Positions 47,337 to 56,819 of a DNA stretch of 64,000 nucleotides are shown piece by piece. Position numbers and translations under genes: made by a program. This DNA comes from Prolixibacteraceae bacterium. GTDB taxonomy: Bacteria > Bacteroidota > Bacteroidia > Bacteroidales > Prolixibacteraceae. The stretch's first letter is position 1. Each line of letters starts with the position of its first letter. Location of the stretch: NCBI GenBank assembly GCA_019856515.1, contig CP082230.1:868001-932000 (forward strand). The letters run 5' to 3'. The notes beneath the pieces were generated by a model that saw only the letters and a list, made by a program, of their open reading frames with translations, searched no databases and was not told the origin of the DNA.

Positions 47337-47868
47337 TTAAGCCTCAGCATAACTCACAAAACCGTTATCCATAATACCGTCATACATCCTTAAAATCTTT
47401 TCAAGCGAAATAGGGTATTTGGCATTCTTCAAATCAAAATCTACTTTACCCAATACCTCACTTCGTACCTTAGCCACATCATAATCGTCAAAACAAAGAG
47501 TAGCCAACGTCTCTAACACAGGTTGTAATTTTCTGCGTGAACCATGTAATTTAGGAAGAAGTTTTTGCATAATCGCAATATCAATTCTTGCATCTAGACT
47601 TGTCATCCCAGAAGCATCAATCAACTTAAGCTTTTCTATCAAACAGATCATCTCATTGGCCGTACGATACCCAAATTCAGCACCACATCGACCTAACTCC
47701 TTAAAGAAGTCCATAAATACTTTTTTAAAGCATATCCTTTTCCCGTTTAGATTCACATCTTTAGCAATCATCAATGCCCCTTGCTCTAGAACCGAAAGAT
47801 CTACCTCGCTACGTGTAGCAAAATATCGAATGAGAAAGACAATCCTAAAAGATATAAGATTTTTTCAA
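47337..47868 (-). pseudogene. Truncated McrB-like AAA ATPase, C-terminal fragment
   Basis: The frame is open from about 47868 (after a TGA) to 47337; the only early starts are TTG 47774 and ATG 47771. The sequence F-G-Y-R-T-A-N-E-M, I-A-I-M-Q-K-L-L-P-K-L-H-G-S-R-R-K-L and L-E-T-L-A-T-L matches the last about 150 residues of McrB-type AAA proteins that accompany DUF2357 nucleases. Walker A and B motifs and the DNA-recognition domain are gone. The break lies about 120 bases from the methyltransferase gene, so insertion of the neighbouring restriction system may have removed the 5' part. A translated fragment from 47771 would be 144 residues. Confidence 0.65.
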
Positions 47869-47988
47869 AATAGTTATTACTATAGTTCTTCAGAAAGAAT
47901 ATACACAAAAGATCTATTAACATCATTTTAAGGCTTCATATTCTGGTAATATCTTAGTAACTTAGCGGGCTTTAAAAAATAATTTTGA

Positions 47989-49419
47989 ATGTCCAATTAT
48001 AGATATATTGACTTATTTTCAGGTGCTGGGGGGATCTCCATCGGTTTCGGAAACCATGATTTTCATTTGGAACTAGCAAATGATATCTTTTCGGATGCAT
48101 TAAACACGTTGAAATATAATCTAAAACATGCACATCCTGAGACAGATCCTTCTCGTGTTATATTAGGTGATATTAAAGAATTGTATAACTACTTAAATGT
48201 TAATGAAGTTGAAATTACAAACGAAAGTCATCTAACATTACAAACCAATAAGGATGCTAGAGTAAATAAACAGACTGCGTCAATTAAAGAAAATAAACAG
48301 ATAGAAGAAATAGTTTCTTCTATAAGAGATATAGATGTACTTGTGGGTGGACCCCCATGTCAAGGTTTTTCTCTTATCGGTAGAGCAAAAAAGGCTACCA
48401 AAGAAGAGAGAATGAAGGGATTTATCGATGATCCAAGAAATCAATTATTTAAATATTTTCTGAAATTTGCGGATAAACTTGCGCCCAAGATAGTTCTTAT
48501 AGAAAATGTTAAAGGCCTTGCATCCGCTTCTAAATATCGTGACCTCATAGAGGAAACATTGAGAAATACGGGAGTAGGGTACGATGTATCTTCAACTATA
48601 ATTAATGCTAAATATTTTGGAATACCTCAAAATAGAGAAAGAATATTTTTTATAGGTCTTCGTCGCGATATTTCAAATAATCATGATATATCTGCCGTAG
48701 ATATTTTTAATAATATCATTGAAAATAATAAATCTGAGGATATATTGACTCTCAACGATGCGATTAAAGATCTTCCTGAAGTTATCGCAAACCCTCTAAA
48801 ATCTAATTACGAAGTGAAAAATGAAATCCCGATAGGAAAAATTGATTCTTTCGGTCAAAATATATCTTCTGAAGAATACAGTCTCCTTATAGACGACAAT
48901 AATAAATCAAAATACACCAATATAATAAATACTTACAAGGGTAAAGACATTAAAACGAAATACCTTTTCAATCATAAAGCAAGGTATAACAACGAAAGAG
49001 ACTTATTTATATATAAGAACCTTGCTCATGGAAAATACCTAGATCATCCTGATAATGAGATGGCTTTGTCTAAGGTTCCTTATGGAATCTATTATGATGA
49101 GCAAGGAAAAAGATGTATCCGAAATTTTACAGATAAATATTTTAAATTAGATCCAAATAAGCCATCTAAAACTATCATTGCGCATCTTGAAGTTGATGGA
49201 AACTCTTATGTACACCCAGGTGATAAACCTCGTAGCATAACACCTAGAGAAGCTGCGCGTATTCAATCTTTTCCAGATTGGTACTTCTTTACTGGTACCA
49301 CGCGTAAACAACTTAAACAAATAGGTAATGCCGTCCCTCCTCTTTTAGCTTCTTATTTTGCCCAAGAATTTAAGAGAATTCTTTTAACTATTGACGAAAA
49401 CAATAATGATACAAAATAA
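47989..49419 (+). CDS. DNA (cytosine-5-)-methyltransferase 1 of the Z1-type RM system
   Basis: 476 residues. C5-methyltransferase motifs are in order: D-L-F-S-G-A-G-G (I), G-G-P-P-C-Q-G-F-S-L with catalytic Cys124 (IV), I-E-N-V-K-G-L (VI), P-Q-N-R-E-R-I-F-F-I-G (VIII), and I-G-N-A-V-P-P (X) at the end. The target-recognition region is between about 275 and 390. It methylates cytosine in host DNA to protect it from the nuclease encoded on the opposite strand. Its 3' end overlaps the second methyltransferase by 14 bases. It has an AT-rich, long Asn/Lys-rich insert at about 75-105, absent from most relatives. Confidence 0.9.
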   Translation: MSNYRYIDLFSGAGGISIGFGNHDFHLELANDIFSDALNTLKYNLKHAHPETDPSRVILGDIKELYNYLNVNEVEITNESHLTLQTNKDARVNKQTASIKENKQIEEIVSSIRDIDVLVGGPPCQGFSLIGRAKKATKEERMKGFIDDPRNQLFKYFLKFADKLAPKIVLIENVKGLASASKYRDLIEETLRNTGVGYDVSSTIINAKYFGIPQNRERIFFIGLRRDISNNHDISAVDIFNNIIENNKSEDILTLNDAIKDLPEVIANPLKSNYEVKNEIPIGKIDSFGQNISSEEYSLLIDDNNKSKYTNIINTYKGKDIKTKYLFNHKARYNNERDLFIYKNLAHGKYLDHPDNEMALSKVPYGIYYDEQGKRCIRNFTDKYFKLDPNKPSKTIIAHLEVDGNSYVHPGDKPRSITPREAARIQSFPDWYFFTGTTRKQLKQIGNAVPPLLASYFAQEFKRILLTIDENNNDTK

Positions 49420-50647
49420 GTTGACTTTTATAGATCTATTTTCAGGGTGTGGTGGACTATCTGAAGGTTTTCTTAGCAGCAATCTTTTTCACGGACTTGC
49501 TCATGTCGAATGGGAAAAGCCAATGGTTGATACGCTTCGAAATAGATTAAACACGCATTGGGATCACTCTACCGAAGAGGCTCAAAAAAGAGTGATTCAC
49601 TTCGATATACAACGTGTCGATCAGTTAATAAATGGAAATTGGGATACCAAAGCACTTAACGAATTCGAAGGATCAAATCACTCTGACATTGTTGAAAATG
49701 GACTAAATGCTATTATCAAAGAGGAGCCTGTTGATATAATCATTGGAGGGCCACCTTGTCAAGCATACTCGCTGGCTGGAAGAGCAAAAAATCCCCAAGG
49801 AATGAAAGATGATTATAGAAACTTCCTCTTCGAAAGTTTTGTTAAGATAGTAGATCACTATAAGCCCAAGCTCTTTGTTTTCGAAAATGTACAAGGGATG
49901 CTAAGTGCTAAACCAGGTGATGTTAATGTAACACAAAGAATATTCGATGCTTTTAATAAAATTGGGTACAATATTACAAAACCAGAGAACCTCAGAGAAT
50001 GTCTCTTAAATACTGATGATTTTGAGGTGCCACAGTCTCGTAAAAGAGTTATTATTATAGGTGTAAAAAACGATACTGAATACAATCTTAATACAATATA
50101 TAAAACGATAAACAAAAAAAAGACCAAAGAGAAGAAAACTGTTCGCGATGCTATTGAGCACCTTCCTTCTTTTGCACCTCTTTCTTTTCCTATAAACGTT
50201 GATGGTAAAAAAGTAGCATATAAGGCAACTTCTAATATTGAAGTGCCAAATCATTTTCCTCGATTCAATAACTTAAGAGATATTGCAATCTTTAAAGATT
50301 GGGTAGAATTAGAGATGAACAAGAAAACACAACAAGAAAAACTTGAATTCTATAAACAAAGAACAAATAGGTATTCCAATATTGTTAAATATCGATCCTT
50401 ATGTTGGGATAAACCCTCTCCAACAATTGTTGCACATCTCAATAAAGATGGATTGCTATTCATTCACCCAGATGCTCTTCAAAGTCGTTCTATTACTGTG
50501 CGCGAAGCTGCATTGTTACAATCATTCCCTATGGACTACAACTTTTGTGGCAGTCGTGGTGCTTGCTATAAGATGATAGGAAATGCTGTCCCCCCTCTTT
50601 TTGCAAAGAAAATAGCTATCGCAATTCATCAATATCTACATATGTAA
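49406..50647 (+). CDS. DNA (cytosine-5-)-methyltransferase 2 of the Z1-type RM system
   Basis: 413 residues from ATG 49406; the frame opens at TTG 49391, but the ATG gives the normal motif I spacing (F-I-D-L-F-S-G-C-G-G). Catalytic Cys118 is in G-G-P-P-C-Q-A-Y-S-L, motif VI is F-E-N-V-Q-G-M, motif VIII is P-Q-S-R-K-R-V-I-I-I-G and motif X is I-G-N-A-V-P-P. It differs clearly from the first enzyme in its recognition region, so the pair may protect two strands of an asymmetric site or two sites. Translational coupling with the first gene is indicated by the overlap. A bidirectional terminator follows. Confidence 0.9.
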   Translation: MIQNKLTFIDLFSGCGGLSEGFLSSNLFHGLAHVEWEKPMVDTLRNRLNTHWDHSTEEAQKRVIHFDIQRVDQLINGNWDTKALNEFEGSNHSDIVENGLNAIIKEEPVDIIIGGPPCQAYSLAGRAKNPQGMKDDYRNFLFESFVKIVDHYKPKLFVFENVQGMLSAKPGDVNVTQRIFDAFNKIGYNITKPENLRECLLNTDDFEVPQSRKRVIIIGVKNDTEYNLNTIYKTINKKKTKEKKTVRDAIEHLPSFAPLSFPINVDGKKVAYKATSNIEVPNHFPRFNNLRDIAIFKDWVELEMNKKTQQEKLEFYKQRTNRYSNIVKYRSLCWDKPSPTIVAHLNKDGLLFIHPDALQSRSITVREAALLQSFPMDYNFCGSRGACYKMIGNAVPPLFAKKIAIAIHQYLHM

Positions 50648-50676
50648 TTGTTAAAAGGTATCCTTAATTTAAATAA

Positions 50677-50720
50677 ATAGGCAACATAATATATCATCTA
50701 CAATCTATTATGTTGCCTAT
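50677..50720. terminator. Bidirectional terminator between convergent RM genes
   Basis: A perfect 15-bp stem (50677-50691 with 50706-50720) and a 14-nt loop, placed between the methyltransferase and AIPR stop codons. Confidence 0.8.
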
Positions 50721-50723
50721 GTT

Positions 50724-53096
50724 TTATACATTCATTTTAAACTTTCTTGAAACAATATCTAGTGCATCTTTAACAATAGTTATCCTTTGAATATCGACCT
50801 CTTCTCCTTTTAATATATACTTCGATACAACTCTAATTGTACTTACTTGCTTGTAGCTTAATGCTCCACTCTTTTCTCCTAATGAAATAATTCTTTGCCA
50901 AGTAGAAGAGTTTATTTGTTTTAACCTAGCATGTAAACTTGCTGGATCTAATAAATTATCTTGTTTTACTTTACTCAGTGCTTCTACATCCTCTACAGTT
51001 GTTCCTTCTTTGATGAACTTATCTAAAATAACTTGGCCCTTATCAATTTCTCGTTGGGTGAGGTTCTTATTCGTTTTTAATTTCCCTCGTATCGATATAA
51101 TAATATTTTGCTCTACATCCGTATATAATTCATGTCGCATCATAAAAAGACATAATCCATCCCAAAATTTTAAACCGATATTATTTATACGAGCAAGTTT
51201 CTCTAATTTAGCTTCAACCACAAGACTGTCTTTGTCTTTTGCGTAACGTTTCCTGTAGTCTCTTTCTGTGATCAGATAGCTCTTTACAACATCCATATCC
51301 ATCGGATTTATAGCTTTTGTTTGTTTTAGTATATCCTCCCATGTCTTTTCTTTTTTTGCTGCTTCACTGACTAACGCAACATTTAAGCTCGTTAAATATT
51401 CATAAATTACAATCAATAACTTTCGCAACTCTACAATTAACTCTTGAGAAACTTCTTGTTTGTTCCAAATCTGCTCAAAATTTAATTTATTCTTTGTTAT
51501 ATGATGAAAAAATGAAATAGTATACGCTACTGTATGTGACTTTATATTTGTGTCTCCAATAGCATCTTTACCTTTTCTACCAAATTGTTGATCTATCGCT
51601 TTAAATAGTAAGGAGTTTGCTATTAAGTCTTCCCAATATGTTCTTCCAGGCAAATCCTTCTCTCCTTCTTTTATATGTTTTATGAAGTCAACATAATTCT
51701 TTTGTGCTCCTCGCGATACCATAAAAGGTTTAAGTGCCAATAAATTCTGATATTTTGACACATCCGATTTTATTATAATCTGATTCTTTGGATATTTAAG
51801 AGAAAAAGCATCTTTCCTACTTTTTGTTGGCTCTTTATTCAACGACTCTTTATATTGTCCTCTTACGCGTTCAAAAAACCATATCGTTTGCTTATTACGA
51901 TTCTCTGGATTTATTGCATACGTTACTCGAGACAACTCTTCTAGCCTCTGTAGAAATGGATGATTTGATGTTAAATCTACTTCTGAAACCTTATTCTGAC
52001 TATTCGCATATCTTGATATCTTAGGAACAATATCATTTTTCAATGTCACATCCTTTATCTCGGTAAGCTTCATCTGTACATACACTCTATTTAAATCAGC
52101 CTTATATTTCCTCTCTGTATGAAATAATGATGCAGTTGTTTGTCCTCCATTTACAATCTGAAAATCTTTTAAACTTGTTATATATTGTTGGTTATCCTTT
52201 GTTTCGATTACAACATTTTGTGCTGTGGCCGATAAACCATTGTTATAAGGAAGAAACATCCCTGGTTCTATCTGTATTGTTTCTCGCATTCCTTTATTTA
52301 TCTTTCCTGCTTGCTGTAGAAATGCGCGAACATTACTCTCTAGTAGTTTTGTTCCATAATTACGATACAAAAGAGATAACAAAGACCCTTCAATAATAGC
52401 TAAATAACAATCATACTTTTCTTCATATGAAGGCATCTTTAAACAGGGTATAGAATACTTTCTATCTAATGTTGCTAGATCAATCTCTATCGGCTCTCTG
52501 TTACCTTGCGATTCATGAAGCCTTTGAAATCGTTCTATATCCCAAATGTTCACAGAAAAATATATACTATCTAAGTTCTTTACTTTATAATCTGCATCAA
52601 ACTCTTGTTTTATTATCCCATTAGTCAGTACAAACAAATTAACTCTAATAATATCATTTCTATTCTTGAATAAGATTTTTGCTAGTCCATAAGCTTCAGA
52701 GGAAGGTTCCAATTCTTCTAAATAGCCTTTGATAGAGTCATTAACAAACTTACTCGACCATTTCAAGAGATTCGCCACATCACTTTTCTTCAACTCATAC
52801 AATTCATTTGTATCCTTATACGAAGAGATGAAAATATCAATATTTTCATATTGGTCATCTAATGAATAGCCATTGATTTTGTAAACAACCTGCTCTTTGG
52901 TGTTTTCTTTTAAATAAAAGCAAACTCTACAACTTTCGGTCTCCTCGGCATCATTTAATATATTTAGAACATGTGAAGTGAATTTATTTTCTTTGGTATC
53001 TCCTTCTTCGTCTGAATATACCAAAGACTCAACCTCATGAAACATCTCTTGCTGATACTTCTCTAAATCTATATTGTACGGTTTTAGTTTGCTCAT
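50724..53096 (-). CDS. AIPR-family protein (abortive-infection phage-resistance type)
   Basis: 790 residues. The AIPR domain (about 220-480) is marked by L-L-E-S-N-V-R-A-F-L-Q, the phrase F-L-P-Y-N-N-G-L-S-A-T-A, and F-Q-I-V-N-G-G-Q-T-T-A-S-L, followed by K-I-S-R-Y-A-N-S-Q-N-K. The N-terminal 200 residues contain Y-E-L-K-K-S-D, which could be the remains of a PD-(D/E)XK fold. AIPR proteins are known from phage-resistance loci and from this Z1-ATPase class of RM systems, with an unproven biochemical role. It is the last gene of the four-gene operon and starts with a 1-base overlap (TAATG) with the nuclease gene. Confidence 0.85.
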   Translation of the reverse strand: MSKLKPYNIDLEKYQQEMFHEVESLVYSDEEGDTKENKFTSHVLNILNDAEETESCRVCFYLKENTKEQVVYKINGYSLDDQYENIDIFISSYKDTNELYELKKSDVANLLKWSSKFVNDSIKGYLEELEPSSEAYGLAKILFKNRNDIIRVNLFVLTNGIIKQEFDADYKVKNLDSIYFSVNIWDIERFQRLHESQGNREPIEIDLATLDRKYSIPCLKMPSYEEKYDCYLAIIEGSLLSLLYRNYGTKLLESNVRAFLQQAGKINKGMRETIQIEPGMFLPYNNGLSATAQNVVIETKDNQQYITSLKDFQIVNGGQTTASLFHTERKYKADLNRVYVQMKLTEIKDVTLKNDIVPKISRYANSQNKVSEVDLTSNHPFLQRLEELSRVTYAINPENRNKQTIWFFERVRGQYKESLNKEPTKSRKDAFSLKYPKNQIIIKSDVSKYQNLLALKPFMVSRGAQKNYVDFIKHIKEGEKDLPGRTYWEDLIANSLLFKAIDQQFGRKGKDAIGDTNIKSHTVAYTISFFHHITKNKLNFEQIWNKQEVSQELIVELRKLLIVIYEYLTSLNVALVSEAAKKEKTWEDILKQTKAINPMDMDVVKSYLITERDYRKRYAKDKDSLVVEAKLEKLARINNIGLKFWDGLCLFMMRHELYTDVEQNIIISIRGKLKTNKNLTQREIDKGQVILDKFIKEGTTVEDVEALSKVKQDNLLDPASLHARLKQINSSTWQRIISLGEKSGALSYKQVSTIRVVSKYILKGEEVDIQRITIVKDALDIVSRKFKMNV

Positions 53097-54088
53097 TACA
53101 TATAAAAATTAAAATCAACACCAAAGTCTTCACAATGCAAATCTTCGGATACTAAACTGACCTTATATTTAACTCCCTTCACGAGTGGGTTTAACATCTC
53201 TCTTGTTATGCGTGGGAATTTATTATTGATAGTATACACCTGTAATTTATCTACTTCAAAACTTTTAGTATCATAAATTGATGCATCAAAAACTCCAATC
53301 TCATTAAGCTTCTGATAAAATAAATCTTTCGTCTCCCAATTAGCTCCTAAAAATTTATCAATCTCTTCAATAGCCCGACTTAACGTGTTATCTCCTTCAC
53401 TATTCTCATGAACATAAACTACACATAATTTTAAATACTCAAATTTAGTATAGTCTAATTGATCCTCATTACTAATCGTTATAACCTTCTCATTTAGCTT
53501 ACTGCTTTTTACTTCTATTCTCCGATCCTTATATTTAAAATCATGAAGTTCTCCCAATGGTCCTCTCCATGATTTTAAAACTTTACAATGATCTGTCTCT
53601 TTTTCTAATAACCTTCGAAGAATATAGATTTCGCTATATAAACCTTGCTCTTCCTCTCTACTTAATTTTTTCTGATATACTTTAGAAAAAAACTTCCCCC
53701 AATACTCCAATCTTTGTTTGAAGCATTCTAATAGCAAGTCGGGCTCTTTAAACTTACTTAAACTTACAATCAAATCTTCAATGAAGATCGTATAAATATC
53801 CATTGAATCTTTCTCATTCAATGAGATAACCAACATTTGTGGACTATTATCCTCTAATGGTATAATACTTACTCCATTTAACCTTTTCTCTGTAAACTTA
53901 AAACCTTCTGATTCTAGAGTGTTTTTTAAAATAAAGACTCGACTATTTGTATTTACAGTCGAACCTATTTCACACGCATAACCTCCAAAAATTGCATAAA
54001 GTTGAGTCTGAAACAAAGATTCAGTCTTATTTGTATTTTGGGTCTCAATTCTATCCCAAATAGCTTCTAGTTTAGTCATCACATTCAT
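53096..54088 (-). CDS. DUF4420 PD-(D/E)XK restriction endonuclease
   Basis: 330 residues. The nuclease core has Glu153 in G-L-Y-S-E-I-Y-I-L, then W-R-G-P-x-G-E-L-H-D-F with Asp183, and R-I-E-V-K-S-S with Glu192 and Lys194, the E-D-E-x-K pattern of PD-(D/E)XK enzymes. This is the DUF4420 family, identified as the restriction component of the MORC/Z1 systems. It would cut DNA that lacks the cytosine methylation laid down by the two methyltransferases, powered or gated by the GHKL and Z1 ATPases. It overlaps the Z1 gene by 17 bases and the AIPR gene by one base. Confidence 0.85.
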   Translation of the reverse strand: MNVMTKLEAIWDRIETQNTNKTESLFQTQLYAIFGGYACEIGSTVNTNSRVFILKNTLESEGFKFTEKRLNGVSIIPLEDNSPQMLVISLNEKDSMDIYTIFIEDLIVSLSKFKEPDLLLECFKQRLEYWGKFFSKVYQKKLSREEEQGLYSEIYILRRLLEKETDHCKVLKSWRGPLGELHDFKYKDRRIEVKSSKLNEKVITISNEDQLDYTKFEYLKLCVVYVHENSEGDNTLSRAIEEIDKFLGANWETKDLFYQKLNEIGVFDASIYDTKSFEVDKLQVYTINNKFPRITREMLNPLVKGVKYKVSLVSEDLHCEDFGVDFNFYM

Positions 54089-56819
54089 CTATATCATCAT
54101 CTTCTTGGCCTTCATATGCATCAGACAATGGCCTTACTTGATATTCGACCTTCTCCTCATTAGGTATGTTCGGTAATAATATATCCCATCCAACAACAAT
54201 TTCATTCTTTAATTCTTCTTTATCCTTATCAGGATGTTTCATTCGCATTGGGAAAATAGTTAACAAAGAGCTCTCTTCTATTTCTCTAACTTTCTTTATC
54301 TCGGCAGTAGTCTCTTTCCCTTTTAAATTAAGATCTACAACACGATCTTCTGTTCCAGAAATATTGTTCGATTTTAATCTATATGTCAATAGTCTTTCAT
54401 GACTCATCTCTTCGGCATAACTTCTTTGCGGTAAACCGACACTATAGAGTTCGCCTCCAACACTAAGACACTCAGGATCAGATACAGAACTAAAGCGAAG
54501 AACAATAGTCCATTTAGTAAGCTTATTTCCCTTGTTTTGTGTGGAAATATAAGTACTTATACTATTCATTGAGATAGCTGGAATATCACTCTGATATTCT
54601 GTGATAAAATCGACAACAATAGAAGGACAAACATCTCTAAAAATCATTCTATTGATTTTACCTTTTACATATTCAATTTTCGGTTTGCCTAAGACATTTA
54701 TAAGGTTTTGAAATACTATTAAATTAGTATCTGTATATTTCTTAGGCAACTCATAAGTCTGAATATGTGCTCCTGAAAATCCAACATGTTCTTTCTCTGA
54801 GAATCCTAATTTTCCAGCCGATGTGATATTCAACATGCCCTGATGCGTTCGTACTTTTAACTTATAATCTTTAGGTTGCTTGTTCATAGATCCCATTGTA
54901 TCTATATCTCTTCGCATTTCTTCTGTCGCTAGTGCAATATGCATATACCAATTACATAACTCTTCGGTTGTATATACTCTACATAAATCCGCATATCCTG
55001 GTCTATATCCAAACCAACGCCCCATCTGTAATAATGTATCATAAAGTGGTGAAGTCCTTAAAAAATAACTCACACTCAATCCCTCTAATGTTATTCCTCT
55101 AGAAAGTCTATTTCCTCCTACTGCGATTACAGATAACCCTTGATCTTTATAATCTTCATAATTTAAAGATGTCGTATTTGTATACTCTAAACCTCTTCTT
55201 TTAGGTTGTCCATGTATTGCTCTAACTTCTATTTTTGATACTGCTTCGTGTAGATGCTTTTTTACTTCATCCCAAGAATGTCTAACTATTTTGTGATCCT
55301 TATAATTTAAAACACTACTTACATTATCTGTTGTTGGCAGATAATCTTGTTCATATAGCTGCTTTAGTTCTTCTATTAAAGGCCCATCATTTGAACTTAT
55401 CTGATTCTTATAATCATACAAAACTTCATCAACCAGCAATGCAATCCTATCAATCCAATTAATCAGTAACGCAACATGTATAAGCATCGAGTTATCTTTT
55501 TTCGCATCGCCTCTTAAAATACGGACACTACAACTTAAAATAAACGACTTAATCGCCTCTTTTAAACTATCAGGAACTCCATCAGGTAAATTATTCTTGG
55601 TCTCTCTAGTATATTTTTTTGGGAAATAAGGCTCTTGATCTGTTATCGACCTTATTAAATCCATCCCTTCTACATTTTCACCCGTAATACTATCAGAAAA
55701 ACCGAAGTATTCCGACGCTCCAATATAATTTGTTGGTGGTGGTATATTAACAATAAAATCTCTCGGAAATAGATCCTCACCCACTTTTAAATTATATCCT
55801 TTTATTTGAGTACTATAATCCTTGTCATACTCCGAACCAATAAAAAGATTTGCATAGGGCGTTGCTGTATATCCTATAAAACTATTCTGATTAAATAAAT
55901 TTAAAAGGGTTCTTATTAATCCATTTATTGTCTTAATCTCCTGATCCTTGCCTGTATTTACAGAAGCATTATCTGCTTCATCATCGATTAATAACATAGG
56001 AGCATCAAATATTTTTAAATCTCCTTCCGAATTCTCTCTTGCAAAACCGGCAAACCAAGAAATCAAATTCTCTAAAATACTCTTATTCTTCTTTATCACT
56101 AGAATTGTTGGATGGGCTCCTCCAATAGGTACATTAAGCTTTTCCGCAAATGATTTTTTAAAATCACCATTATGTTCCGAAGAGGTATAAGAGTAGATCT
56201 TAGTCTTTGCTGATGTGTTACCAACTCCAATATTTTTACTCTTTTTATTCTTTAGCAATGAAGAACTATCATTTCCAACATATCCCTCATCAATACGTCT
56301 TTGCGTCTGTGCTCGTAAAGAATTGTGTATACCTGCTATTACTATAATTACTCTATAACCTACATCTGTAGCTTTATTTATTAATGTAGTATAATTAACC
56401 GTTTTTCCCGATTGAACATTACCAACAACCATTCCTCTTCGATCCCAAGCTCCTAGTGTTGATGGATCAATACATTTATCTAAAATCTTATCTGTAACTC
56501 CATCTATGGAGTTTATTTTTAGATAAGGTGAGGTTTTTTTTAGATGTAGAAAAAATCGTTTTGTTAGTTCAAATTCATAACTACTCTTTTTCCCCATCAA
56601 CCATGGCTTTACTTCATCGTTGACAAGAAACGAGCTCTCTCTTTCTTTTACAGAAAAATCTTCTTCTAGTTTCTGTAATAACAAATCCTTATCAACATAT
56701 CCAGTAGAAATACTTACTGCTCTTTCAATAACTTCAATTATCTTGTCTTTCGATATATTCTTTTCATTGTCTAGTAGAACATGGGCAATAGTCAATATAT
56801 CTGTTGGTATACTATTCAT
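54072..56819 (-). CDS. Z1-domain ATPase of the RM system
   Basis: 915 residues. The P-loop G-N-V-Q-S-G-K-T is at 133-140 and the Walker B motif L-L-I-D-D-E-A-D at 276-283, with helicase-like I-G-Y-T-A-T-P-Y-A-N-L and, later, L-S-R-G-I-T-L-E-G-L-S-V-S-Y-F and Q-M-G-R-W-F-G-Y-R, which serve as motifs III and VI. The Z1 domain occupies about 400-640. It resembles superfamily-2 helicases and is thought to move along or remodel DNA for the nuclease. It begins with a 1-base overlap (TAATG) with the GHKL ATPase gene, which shows strict co-translation. The acid-rich C-terminus (D-D-D-I-D-E-C-D-D) is notable. Confidence 0.9.
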   Translation of the reverse strand: MNSIPTDILTIAHVLLDNEKNISKDKIIEVIERAVSISTGYVDKDLLLQKLEEDFSVKERESSFLVNDEVKPWLMGKKSSYEFELTKRFFLHLKKTSPYLKINSIDGVTDKILDKCIDPSTLGAWDRRGMVVGNVQSGKTVNYTTLINKATDVGYRVIIVIAGIHNSLRAQTQRRIDEGYVGNDSSSLLKNKKSKNIGVGNTSAKTKIYSYTSSEHNGDFKKSFAEKLNVPIGGAHPTILVIKKNKSILENLISWFAGFARENSEGDLKIFDAPMLLIDDEADNASVNTGKDQEIKTINGLIRTLLNLFNQNSFIGYTATPYANLFIGSEYDKDYSTQIKGYNLKVGEDLFPRDFIVNIPPPTNYIGASEYFGFSDSITGENVEGMDLIRSITDQEPYFPKKYTRETKNNLPDGVPDSLKEAIKSFILSCSVRILRGDAKKDNSMLIHVALLINWIDRIALLVDEVLYDYKNQISSNDGPLIEELKQLYEQDYLPTTDNVSSVLNYKDHKIVRHSWDEVKKHLHEAVSKIEVRAIHGQPKRRGLEYTNTTSLNYEDYKDQGLSVIAVGGNRLSRGITLEGLSVSYFLRTSPLYDTLLQMGRWFGYRPGYADLCRVYTTEELCNWYMHIALATEEMRRDIDTMGSMNKQPKDYKLKVRTHQGMLNITSAGKLGFSEKEHVGFSGAHIQTYELPKKYTDTNLIVFQNLINVLGKPKIEYVKGKINRMIFRDVCPSIVVDFITEYQSDIPAISMNSISTYISTQNKGNKLTKWTIVLRFSSVSDPECLSVGGELYSVGLPQRSYAEEMSHERLLTYRLKSNNISGTEDRVVDLNLKGKETTAEIKKVREIEESSLLTIFPMRMKHPDKDKEELKNEIVVGWDILLPNIPNEEKVEYQVRPLSDAYEGQEDDDIDECDD

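Noticed and set aside
47980..47987. TAATTTTG as a promoter -7 box of the first methyltransferase
   Set aside because: It lies one base before the ATG, which would put the transcript start inside the gene. Probably chance in AT-rich DNA.
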